From the NCBI GenBank assembly GCA_030378015.1, contig JAUCGG010000019.1, positions 1 to 45,616 on the forward strand: DNA of 45,616 nt, given 5' to 3'. Source of the stretch: Desulfococcaceae bacterium HSG8 (GTDB taxonomy: Bacteria; Desulfobacterota; Desulfobacteria; Desulfobacterales; 4be13). Positions within the stretch are counted from its first letter, which is position 1; every line of letters starts with the position of its first letter. The position numbers and the translations under genes were made by a program. Under the pieces are notes generated by a model that searched no databases, had not been told where the DNA came from, and worked only from the letters and a program-made list of their open reading frames with translations. Shown piece by piece: positions 1-8,069 of this stretch.

Positions 1-314
1 ATAGTACGCCGATTTCAACTGACATTCATGTCATATTCCTCGTTTTTCTCCATTCTGCATTCTACTAAATATATGTTATAAAACAAGATGGTTATAATAA
101 TATTATAAAACGTGGCATATTTTTTGCATAAAAATGTCAGACCCATTTATTCTGATGTGCAAATGTGAAGGACTACTTGAATTATATACGTAATAAATAC
201 GCAATAATTCAGTATTGCATTTTGCTTTTTAACATTATAGATATAATTGTTTTGCTTTAATTTTAAGTTTATATAAATTATTATTTGTTTTTATTATATA
301 AACAATATTATATT
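1..314. other. AT-rich leader with no gene seen
   Basis: This stretch is strongly AT-rich and I see no supported reading frame in it. It probably carries the promoter of the following receiver gene, but I cannot place a convincing -35/-10 pair: AT-rich -10-like hexamers around 238-247 have no well-spaced -35. No ribosome binding site precedes the ATG at 315. Confidence 0.5.
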
Positions 315-695
315 ATGGAATCTTCCGGAATTTATTACAAAAAACGAATACTGGTGATTGAGGAAGAGACTGCCCTTCGTCTGTTTTTTAAAATCCTGCT
401 TCTGAAGATGAAATATGGTGTGACTGTCACAGACAGCGGAGAGAACGGGCTGGAATGCTTCCAAAAAAAGAGTTATGACCTGGTTCTTTCTGATCTGACC
501 ATGTCCGGAATGGACGGATGGACCCTGGCAAGGCACATCAAAGAAGTTTCGCCATGCACGCCGGTTATTCTGATGACAGGTTGGAGCAGGGAAATGATTA
601 AACCTCACTTTAAAGAAAGCCGGGCAGATTTAGTTATATTCAAACCCATGGGATTTTATGAAATAAAAAATGTGCTGAACTGGTTTTTAGGGTGA
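315..695 (+). CDS. Stand-alone response regulator receiver protein
   Basis: A single-domain CheY-like receiver of 126 residues, expected to be phosphorylated in the cytoplasm by a partner histidine kinase and to signal by protein contact, because it has no output domain. The acidic pocket is seen as IEEE (E16/E17), the phospho-acceptor is D60 in LVLSDLTMSGMDG, the Thr switch lies in ILMTGW, and K110 lies in IFKPM. The pocket uses Glu where most family members have Asp. I chose the ATG at 315 rather than the upstream in-frame ATG at 285 because the extra ten residues are not receiver-like. The next genes are a hybrid kinase and a PAS kinase, so it may shuttle phosphate for either. The partner is not proven. 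Confidence 0.85.
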   Translation: MESSGIYYKKRILVIEEETALRLFFKILLLKMKYGVTVTDSGENGLECFQKKSYDLVLSDLTMSGMDGWTLARHIKEVSPCTPVILMTGWSREMIKPHFKESRADLVIFKPMGFYEIKNVLNWFLG

Positions 696-757
696 AAATC
701 TGACCGCAGAGTTTTATTATTTATTTAAACAGATAACGGGATGTGCAACTTAATAAA

Positions 758-962
758 TGCCACGAAGACACAAAGGCATGAAGTCTCACAAAGGTAACAG
801 TGGATTCCGGGTTAAAATTAAAAAACATCCGTTTTTTAATTTTCCCCGGAATGACAGGATGTTATCCTGCTGTCAGACTGTCATTCCGGGGAAAATCGGA
901 AGATGAATATCTCCGATTTAACCCGGAATCCACCGGGTTGTAAAAAGTTTTCGATCTACTGA
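758..962. repeat. E-type and C-type palindromic repeats
   Basis: Positions 758-792 carry a GCCACGAAGACACAAAGG-type repeat (family E). It is followed by a C-family element at about 795-962, recognised by GTGGATTCCGGGTTAAAAT, an inner ACATCCG hairpin, TGTCATTCCGGGG, and an inverted end reading TTTTCGATCTACTGA. C elements recur at 7948, 14175, 14992, 31098, 34240, 35990, 36213 and 39245. No coding function is seen. Confidence 0.75.
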
Positions 963-966
963 AGGT

Positions 967-1292
967 GGGTGTAATCAGGTACTCAGCCCTTGGGGTGCAA
1001 TTAAAAATGTTAGGAAGTCCTTGTTCCCAAACTCCGTTTGGGAACACACCTGTCCGGCAAACTCTGTTTGCCATACATGCAAAACGGAGTTTTGCGTGCA
1101 ATTGCGTTCCCAAACGGAGTTTGGGAACGAGGGCACCTGACACTTTTAATTGCACCCCAGCCCTTGTTCCCAAACTCCGTTTGGGAACACATGCAGGCAA
1201 ACTCTGTTTGCAGCACACAAAACCGGAGTTTTGCGGGCAGCCGCGTTCCCAAACGGAGTTTGGGAACGAGAACTAACACTTTTAATTACACC
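967..1292. mobile_element. Outer A-family element (MITE-like) carrying a nested copy
   Basis: Left end GGGTGTAAT at 967 and right end CTAACACTTTTAATTACACC ending at 1292 are the imperfect inverted ends of family A. The body contains the GTTCCCAAAC/GTTTGGGAAC palindromes typical of the family. A second complete A element (993-1157) lies inside it, flanked by a perfect 9-bp duplication. The reading frames that cross this region on both strands are repeat-derived. No transposase is encoded, so movement would need an enzyme supplied elsewhere. Confidence 0.75.
993..1157. mobile_element. Inner A-family element with exact 9-bp target duplication
   Basis: A 165-bp element with ends GGGTGCAATTAAAAATGT and ACACTTTTAATTGCACCC. 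The 9 bases before it (984-992) and after it (1158-1166) are both CAGCCCTTG, a perfect direct duplication. Removing the element and one duplicate restores the usual A-family sequence GCCCTTGTTCCC of the outer copy. This is direct evidence of transposition. Confidence 0.85.
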
Positions 1293-1411
1293 AACAAAGG
1301 TTCTTTGTGTTTCTTTGTGCCTTCGTGTCTTTGTGGCATTATTCCGGTCAAAAAAATTGCACATATCTGCGGGAAAATTGCTTGTGGTAAAAATTTGCGG
1401 AGACATGAAAA

Positions 1412-3328
1412 ATGGAAAACATTATAAAGATTTTGCTGGCTGAGGATAACCCTGCCGATGTCTCCATGATCAGGGAGATGCTGGAACAGGGGGATTTTGA
1501 ATTGTCATGCGCTGAGTGTCTTTCAGAAACATTACAGCAGACAGATAAAGCCCCTTATGACCTGATTCTCCTGAACCCTGACTTGCCCGACAGCCAGGGA
1601 TGTGATACCTTTTGCAGATTGCATGAACACGCCCGGCACATCCCGGTTGTCATACTGAGCAAATCCGAAGATATAGAACTTGCGCTGAAAACCATCCGGA
1701 AAGGCGCCCAGGATTTCCTGGTCATGGGAAAGACAGATGGCGATATCCTGTCCCGGGCAATACATTATGCCATTGAACGCCACTCGGCAAGATTATTATA
1801 CAGCGAAGATGCCAGCCGAACCAAAAATGAATTCTTAGCCAGCATGAGCCATGAAATCCGGACTCCCATAAGCGGCATAATCGGAATGACCGAGATGATG
1901 CTTGATACGGATACGGAGAAAAAGCAGCGTGAGGACCTGGAAATTATCAAAAATTCTGCCATGTCCCTCCTAACTATTATAAATGATATCCTGGATTTCT
2001 CAAAAATCGAAGCAGACAGGATGGAACTTTTGTGTGAAGATTTTGACTTTGCGAGTCTCATGGACATCATCATCCGATCTTTTATTGTGCAGTCAAAAGC
2101 AAAGGGCGTTGATCTCCGTCTCAATATCATGCCTGATGTTCCGCGCCACCTTCACGGGGACCCGCACCGTCTGAGGCAGATCCTCAACAACCTGATCAGC
2201 AACGCACTGAAGTTTACAGAAAAAGGAGAGGTAGTGCTTGAAATCGGGAAATTAACTCAGGCTGATTCATCAGTAACACTCCTGTTTTCCGTTCGTGACA
2301 CAGGCATAGGAATCCCTGAAAACAGACTGCCCGACCTGTTTCAGAGTTTCTGTCAGATCCCGAATTCATGCTCGAAAGCTTGCTCCGGAACGGGCCTCGG
2401 GCTGGCAATATCTAAAAAGCTGGTTGAGATGATGGGCGGGAATATCTGGGCGGAAAGCAGGGAAGGTCAGGGAAGCATCTTTTATTTCGTCTCACAGTTT
2501 GAGGCTGTTACGAAAGATGAGGCTGAGTCCCCTGATAAAACAGAACATACAGACAGGAATCCCGGTAAAATTCCTCTGTTGTCCGTACTGCTTGCCGAGG
2601 ATGAAATCGTTAATCAGAAATTCATCTCCTATTTTCTCGAGCGGGAGGGACACAGCGTGTTTGTTGCCTCGGATGGTAAAGAAGTGCTGTCTGCTTTGAA
2701 TATATCAAAATTTGACCTGATTCTCATGGATGTGAACATGCCGGGAATGGGGGGCCTGGAGGCCACAAAAACCATTCGGAATGCTGAACAATCGCACAAT
2801 TCACACCATATTCCCATCATCGCGCTCACAGCTTATGCTATGAACGGGGACAGGGAGCGATTTATCGAAGCTGGTATGGATGATTATGTGAGCAAACCGG
2901 TGAGCCGGGAAACATTAAAAGCGGTTATTGCAAGCGTGATGAATTCTCACGAAAGGATTTCGGAACCTTCCCCCGTGATATCAGGAAAGAAAGTCCTGAA
3001 CAGGGAAGATTTATTGCGCCGGTGCGGCGGAGATCAGAAGATTATTGAAAGATGCTACACCATATTTGCAGCAGATATCGGGAATCATAAGAAGCAGTTT
3101 GAAATTGCCATCGAGGATAAGAATATCGAAGCCGTACGGCAACATGGCCACCGGTTAAAAGGTGCTTCGGCAAACATCGGGGCTGAAACCTGTAACATTT
3201 TTGCAGCAAAGATTGAAGAAGCGGCTATGGAAAGGGATTTAAAACAGATTCGGATGCTTTATTTCAGGCTTGAAAAGGAACTGACAAATGTTCAATCTCT
3301 TCTGGAACAGGAACATCAGTACGATTAG
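1412..3328 (+). CDS. Hybrid sensor histidine kinase with degenerate N-terminal receiver (REC-HisKA-HATPase-REC-Hpt)
   Basis: A 638-residue cytoplasmic phosphorelay kinase. Residues 5-122 are a receiver-like domain, but the phospho-acceptor position is N55 (LILLNPDLPDS) and the conserved Lys is M105 (DFLVMGK), so it probably cannot be phosphorylated. HisKA covers about 135-200 with H147 in SMSHEIRTP. The ATPase domain covers about 245-365, with the N box NNLISNALKF, DTGIG and GTGLG. A canonical receiver covers 390-508 (D440, K495) and an Hpt domain about 528-636 (H580 in HRLKGASANIG). There is no membrane segment or PAS domain, so the input is probably a partner that contacts the pseudo-receiver. 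It follows an A element and an E repeat and precedes a second kinase by about 210 bp. Confidence 0.93.
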   Translation: MENIIKILLAEDNPADVSMIREMLEQGDFELSCAECLSETLQQTDKAPYDLILLNPDLPDSQGCDTFCRLHEHARHIPVVILSKSEDIELALKTIRKGAQDFLVMGKTDGDILSRAIHYAIERHSARLLYSEDASRTKNEFLASMSHEIRTPISGIIGMTEMMLDTDTEKKQREDLEIIKNSAMSLLTIINDILDFSKIEADRMELLCEDFDFASLMDIIIRSFIVQSKAKGVDLRLNIMPDVPRHLHGDPHRLRQILNNLISNALKFTEKGEVVLEIGKLTQADSSVTLLFSVRDTGIGIPENRLPDLFQSFCQIPNSCSKACSGTGLGLAISKKLVEMMGGNIWAESREGQGSIFYFVSQFEAVTKDEAESPDKTEHTDRNPGKIPLLSVLLAEDEIVNQKFISYFLEREGHSVFVASDGKEVLSALNISKFDLILMDVNMPGMGGLEATKTIRNAEQSHNSHHIPIIALTAYAMNGDRERFIEAGMDDYVSKPVSRETLKAVIASVMNSHERISEPSPVISGKKVLNREDLLRRCGGDQKIIERCYTIFAADIGNHKKQFEIAIEDKNIEAVRQHGHRLKGASANIGAETCNIFAAKIEEAAMERDLKQIRMLYFRLEKELTNVQSLLEQEHQYD

Positions 3329-3538
3329 GAAACGTGAAAAAAAGCAGGTCGGGCAAGACGTCATTCCGACATTTGAGGAATTACCGGCCGCGAGGGAAAG
3401 AAAGAGGACAATCTCGCAGGGAGGAACATTGCTGGTAATTCCCCCCTTGAGGCAGGGGTGTCCGACTCAGAGAACCGGGTATATTAATTTTTGGGAATTC
3501 CCTAAGTAAGTAAGTAATCAAACTATGGAGAACCCGAT

Positions 3539-5812
3539 ATGGAAACTATGACAACTGCCAAACCGCACAATTTCGGAAATCTGCGAACCAAGGCAGAAGA
3601 AATACTCTGGAAACACCCTGAAGTAGTAAAGGAATTTTCCTCCCAGGATGTTATGAAACTGCTCCATGAGCTCCGGGTACATCAGACAGAGTTAGAGATG
3701 CAGAACGAGGAGCTTCGGAGAGCCTGGTCAGAGGTTTATGCATTGAATGAAAAATATCACGCTCTGTATGACTTCGCACCGGTCGGCTACATGATCATTG
3801 ATGAGCGCACCCTGATAGAAGATATAAACTTTACAGGTGCCAGTCTGTTGGGGAGTGAGACAGGTCTGCTGAGACAGCAAAGATTTTCCTGGTATGTCGC
3901 GCCGGGCTTTCATGACACACTTGATTCTCATATCCTGCTGGCTTTTAAAACCCTTAGCAGGCAGACCTGCGAACTTAAACTGCTGAAAAACGACGGGACA
4001 CCGTTTTACGCCCGCCTGGAAAGCATTGCTGTTCCGGAAAATGCTCGGATTCGGATGGCAATAATTGATACAGACGCTCAAAAGCAGGCAGAAGAAGGAT
4101 TGCGTTACCGCCTGGGCATGGAAGAACTGATCGCTACAATTTCAAAGCGATTCATGAATGCAGAGCCTGACGGATTTGATGCCGAAGTTCAGCGCGCGCT
4201 GAGAGGTGTCGGCAGATTTTCCAGATCTGATCAAAGTTATCTCTGTATATTTTCAAAGGACGGGGAGAACGCTGATCAGTGGTACGAATGGTGTGAGAAG
4301 AATGTTTCATTACACTCCGGAGATATAAAAGTGCTGCTGACCGCTTCCTTACGACGGTCTGTTGAGAAACTCAGGCAGGGCCATCATGTTCGCGTCTTCA
4401 GGGTTGCGGATCTGCTAACCGAAATAAGTCCGGAAAGAGAGCTATGGCTGGCAGCGGGGATTGAGTCGCTCATTGCGATTCCGCTCATTGTGAATAACGA
4501 TCTGGCAGGCTTTTTCGGATTCATTTCGGTTCGTACCCAAAGGAAATGGTCCGGGGTAGATGGCATATTGATCAGGCTGATGGGAGAAATTTTTGCAAAC
4601 GCTATCGGCCGGAAACAAAAGGAAGACTCGCTCAGGGATAGCGAAGCCAGATTCCGGGCAATATCGGAAAACGCTGCTTCAGGCATCTTCATCCACCAGG
4701 ATGACAGGCATGTTTATACAAATCCCGCGTTTGAAATCATCTCTGGCTATGACAGGAAAACCCTTGCCCGGATGTCATACAAAGATATGCTTCCCCCGGA
4801 GATGACTGATCCTGCTTATTCCCGGCATGAAGCCAGGAAGCGCGGGGAAAATGTGCCTGCTTCTTACAGAATCAGGATCATCTCTAAAAAAGGGGAAGCC
4901 CGGTGGGTTGATTTTGCAATAGTCCCGGTAAGACATAAAGAAAAACCTGCTTTTATCGGAACTGTATCAGATATCACGGACTACGTATCAGCGCAGGAGG
5001 AACTGGAACAGACCTGCAAAAAGCTCAGGGAAACCCAGGCCCAGCTTGTCCAGTCAGCCAAACTGGCATCTCTTGGCGAACTGGCCGCGGGTGTGGCTCA
5101 TGAACTGAACCAGCCCATGACGGTGATCCGGGGTTACAGTCAGCTTTTTTCCAATATTCCGGATATGGAAGGTAATCTGAATAAAGAAGAACTGACAGAG
5201 ATATGCGACGTTATTGTGAAGTGTACGGGCAGAATGACCCGCATCATCAGACACCTGCGTGATTTTTCCCATCAGTCGAATTCGTACTTTCGACGAATTG
5301 ATATTCGTGAGGTCATCGAAAATGCGTTTCTGCTGACAGGTCGGCAACTGACAGCACATAATATCGAAGTGAAAAAATCGCTGAACCAGGATATTCCAGA
5401 TATCCGAGCAGATGCCAACCGTATGGAACAGGTCATACTCAACCTCATCACCAATGCAAGATATGCTATTGAAGAAAAGCAGCAGAATATGGGGGACGGA
5501 CATGATGAGAATAATGGCTTTGCCGGTTACATTGAGATATCCGCGGGCGTTAATGATAAATATGTTGAAATCCTGGTGACAGATAACGGAACCGGAATTC
5601 CCGAAAATGATACAGACAAAATTTTCGATCCTTTTTTCACGACCCGGGAGGTCGGGAAAGGTACGGGGCTGGGGCTTTCAATCAGTTACGGAATAATCCG
5701 TGAGCACAGTGGCGACATAGAATTGCTGCAGACCGGCACCGACGGAACAAGTTTCCGGCTAAAGCTCCCGGTTTATGAAACATTCGATCATTCAATACCC
5801 CGAAGGGGTTAG
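3539..5812 (+). CDS. PAS/GAF sensor histidine kinase
   Basis: A 757-residue soluble histidine kinase. A short helical N-terminus (about 20-75, HELRVHQTELEMQNEEL) leads into a PAS domain (about 75-180), a GAF domain (about 190-360), a second PAS (about 363-485, RFRAISENAASGIF), a coiled linker, HisKA with H521 in GVAHELNQP, and a HATPase with DNGTGIP, FDPFFTT and GTGLGLS near the C-terminus. It lacks a receiver, so it must pass phosphate to a separate regulator; the receiver–LuxR protein encoded 900 bp downstream or the lone receiver at 315 are candidates. No membrane segment is present, so an intracellular signal is expected. A GGAG sits about ten bases before the chosen ATG. Its 3' end runs straight into the 75-bp repeat array. 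Confidence 0.92.
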   Translation: METMTTAKPHNFGNLRTKAEEILWKHPEVVKEFSSQDVMKLLHELRVHQTELEMQNEELRRAWSEVYALNEKYHALYDFAPVGYMIIDERTLIEDINFTGASLLGSETGLLRQQRFSWYVAPGFHDTLDSHILLAFKTLSRQTCELKLLKNDGTPFYARLESIAVPENARIRMAIIDTDAQKQAEEGLRYRLGMEELIATISKRFMNAEPDGFDAEVQRALRGVGRFSRSDQSYLCIFSKDGENADQWYEWCEKNVSLHSGDIKVLLTASLRRSVEKLRQGHHVRVFRVADLLTEISPERELWLAAGIESLIAIPLIVNNDLAGFFGFISVRTQRKWSGVDGILIRLMGEIFANAIGRKQKEDSLRDSEARFRAISENAASGIFIHQDDRHVYTNPAFEIISGYDRKTLARMSYKDMLPPEMTDPAYSRHEARKRGENVPASYRIRIISKKGEARWVDFAIVPVRHKEKPAFIGTVSDITDYVSAQEELEQTCKKLRETQAQLVQSAKLASLGELAAGVAHELNQPMTVIRGYSQLFSNIPDMEGNLNKEELTEICDVIVKCTGRMTRIIRHLRDFSHQSNSYFRRIDIREVIENAFLLTGRQLTAHNIEVKKSLNQDIPDIRADANRMEQVILNLITNARYAIEEKQQNMGDGHDENNGFAGYIEISAGVNDKYVEILVTDNGTGIPENDTDKIFDPFFTTREVGKGTGLGLSISYGIIREHSGDIELLQTGTDGTSFRLKLPVYETFDHSIPRRG

Positions 5813-6320
5813 ATAACCTAGCCCGGGGTCAGCGAAGCGCCACCATGGGAAAGAAACGAACAAAACGATTACCCCGAAGGGGTTAGATAACCTAGCCCGG
5901 GGTCAGCGAAGCGCCACCCTGGGAGCAGAAAACGAACAAAACGATTACCCCGTAGGGGTTAGATAATCTAGCCCGGGGTAAGCGAAGCGCCACCCTGGGA
6001 AAGAAAACGAACAAAACGATTACCCCGAAGGGGTTAGATAATCTAGCCCAGGGTAAGCGAAGCGCCACCCTGGGAGCAGAAAACGAACAAAACGATTACC
6101 CCGAAGGGGTTAGATAATCTAGCCCAGGGTAAGCGAAGCGCCACCCTGGGAGCAGAAAACGAACAAAACGATTACCGAAGGGGTTAGATAATCTAGCCCA
6201 AGGTAAGCGAAGCGCCACCCTGGGAGCAGAAAACGAACAAAACGATTACCCCGAAGGGGTTAGATAATCTAGCCCAGGGTCAGCGAAGCGCCACCCTGGG
6301 AAAAGAAAACAAAAAAATAT
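5797..6320. repeat. 75-bp tandem repeat array (D family), seven direct units
   Basis: Seven head-to-tail units of about 75 bp begin near 5797, 5868, 5943, 6019, 6095, 6170 and 6245. Each contains CCCCGAAGGGGTTAGATAA, TAGCCCGGGGT or TAGCCCAGGGT, GCGAAGCGCCACCCTGGG and an AACGAACAAAACG spacer. Each unit holds two short palindromes. The sixth unit has lost bases at its start. The first unit overlaps the last codons of the preceding kinase gene. Related single units occur at 28378-28846. Confidence 0.9.
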
Positions 6321-6384
6321 TTTCCCTGAAAGGGATACATAATAAAATGCATCAGTTATCTATCCTTTTCAGGGAAAAAATGTT

Positions 6385-6695
6385 TTTTCGGATCCGATTC
6401 CCAGGGCGCTTCGCTTACCCTGGGCTAGATTATGTAACCCCTTCGGGGTATTTCGGAAAAAATGTTTTTTCGGATCCGATTCCCAGGGTGGCGCTTCGCT
6501 TACCCTGGGCTAGATTATGTAACCCCTTCGGGGTATTTCGGATTTTTTCCCAGGGTAATTGCCCCGGACCAGATTATTTAGCTCTTTCAGGGCATTCAAT
6601 ACCCCGATGGGTTACATAATTTAGCCCGGGGTAAGCGAAGCGCCACCCTGGGAAAGAAAACCCGGAAACGATTTACCCTGAAGGAGCTACATAAA
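6385..6695. repeat. Inverted D-family units facing the tandem array
   Basis: Two units in the opposite orientation (about 6395-6455 and 6480-6540, separated by an 80-bp period with a shared GGATCCGATTCCCAGGG), a degenerate unit near 6545-6600, and a final direct unit at 6600-6655. Together with 5797-6320 they could fold into a long hairpin. The 90-codon frame across 6347-6619 is read entirely from these repeats. Confidence 0.75.
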
Positions 6696-6705
6696 ACAGG
6701 AAAAA

Positions 6706-7566
6706 ATGGGCAAAATAGTCAGAAATGAAAAAATACTCGTCGTTGATGACGATGCCGATATCCTGCATTTTATCAGGAAGATGCTCAAGATCGAAGGCTT
6801 TAAGATCAGAACCGCGGCAAACGCCGGGGATGCCCTTGACTGGTTCAGAAGCGAACCCTTTGATCTGGTGATCACAGATATCAGGATGCCGGAAATCAGC
6901 GGGTTAAAGCTCATCAAAGAAATCAGGTATGCTGATGAAGAAACAGAGATTATTGTCCTGACCGGCTTTCCTTCCATTGATATTGCTGTCAGAACCTTCA
7001 AAGATTACCGGATATATGATTTTTTCACCAAGCCGATAGAGAACGAACATTTCCTGGTGGCCGTGGAAAATGCCTTGGAAAGACGCCGCCTGTGCAGGGA
7101 AAGAAACGAATACAACGCCGAACTCAGGATCACGAACCGGAATCTTGAACAGGCAAACGAGGCAATGAAATTATTGCTGAAAGTAAGAGAAGAAGATAAG
7201 GCAGGGATTGAAAATAAAGTGCTGTTCAATACAGAGCGGGTGATTATGCCTTACTTGGAGAAACTAAAAAAGAGCCTGTCAAACGACAAACAAAAGAATC
7301 TTCTCCGAATCATCGAATCCAACCTGAAGGAGATTACTTCTCCGCCGATGGGCAGCCTGTCTCCCGGGTATTTCCAATTCACTCCTTCTGAAATCCGGAT
7401 AGCGAATCTTGTGAAACAGGGCAAAACAGCGAAGGAAATCGCGGATCTGCTGAATCTGTCTGTGAGGACGGTCGAGACTCATAAGTGCAATGTAAGAAAT
7501 AAAATCGGTCTGAAGAATAAAAAAATCAATCTGAGGACATATCTGATGGGGATGCGTGAAATTTGA
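6706..7566 (+). CDS. Response regulator with receiver, coiled linker and LuxR-type HTH
   Basis: A 286-residue DNA-binding regulator. The receiver (about 8-125) has acid pocket VVDDD, phospho-acceptor D58 (LVITDIRMPE), Thr in VLTGF and K109 (FFTKPI). A charged helical linker (about 115-215) is followed by a LuxR/FixJ-type helix-turn-helix at 225-285, with FTPSEIRIANLVKQGKTAKEIA and SVRTVETHKCNVRNKIGL. It probably controls transcription in response to one of the two upstream kinases. This linker-containing arrangement is common in deltaproteobacterial PAS-kinase systems. The start is the first in-frame ATG after the D repeats; an AAGGAG lies about 20 bases upstream, which is rather far. Confidence 0.9.
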   Translation: MGKIVRNEKILVVDDDADILHFIRKMLKIEGFKIRTAANAGDALDWFRSEPFDLVITDIRMPEISGLKLIKEIRYADEETEIIVLTGFPSIDIAVRTFKDYRIYDFFTKPIENEHFLVAVENALERRRLCRERNEYNAELRITNRNLEQANEAMKLLLKVREEDKAGIENKVLFNTERVIMPYLEKLKKSLSNDKQKNLLRIIESNLKEITSPPMGSLSPGYFQFTPSEIRIANLVKQGKTAKEIADLLNLSVRTVETHKCNVRNKIGLKNKKINLRTYLMGMREI

Positions 7567-8069
7567 AATTCGACTGATTATAACGGATTTAGAGGAGGGC
7601 ACAACAGGCTGAAATTATTAAATGACAAAACGTCAGGTCGGACCGGATTGCCGCGTTATAATCAGGTAAGGCGATTTCCAATAAAGAACATACCGTAAAA
7701 CGGCCCGCATTCCCGAAAAGTAGGAAAATTCTCGTTCCCGGGCTTCTGCCTGGGAATGCGTTTACAGAGGATCTGCCTCGTATTTCATTTAAACGGAATG
7801 CCTCGCAAGGCAGAGCCTTGCAGAATGCATTCCCAGGCGGAGCCTGGGAACGAGTAACATATTGAATTTTATGATCTGTACATTTAACCTGATTTTTGGG
7901 AATGCTCCGTAAAACTGATTTCTAACCACGAAAGACACGGAATCATACTGTCATTCCGGAAAAAATCGGAAAACGGATGTTTTCCGGAATCCACTGCCTG
8001 CAAAAGTTTTCGATCTGCTGATACTCCTTTCTCAAATTATCGGCGAAACCATGATAAAAATTCCTGGTT
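7567..8069. repeat. Intergenic region with F-type and C-type repeats
   Basis: No gene is seen. Positions 7731-7857 form an inverted repeat (family F) with CTCGTTCCCGGGCTTCTGCC on one arm and GCATTCCCAGGCGGAGCC on the other. Positions 7948-8027 hold a shortened C element (TGTCATTCCGG, GGAATCCACTG, TTTTCGATCTGCTGA). The intact F arm at 7830-7857 serves as the empty site for the A insertion at 31470. Confidence 0.7.

Noticed and set aside
862..1443. Several overlapping 86-129 codon frames on both strands
   Set aside because: All are translations of A- and C-family palindromes (recurring residues such as VPKRSLGTR and CSQTPFGN); no ribosome binding sites or domains.
3288..3509. 73-codon frame after the hybrid kinase
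   Set aside because: Overlaps the end of the kinase in another frame, has no ribosome binding site and no recognisable features.
5797..6320. CRISPR array
   Set aside because: Units are 75 bp and nearly identical throughout, with no unique spacers, and no cas genes are present.
6347..6619. 90-codon frame
   Set aside because: Reads only D-family repeats; residues repeat with the DNA period.
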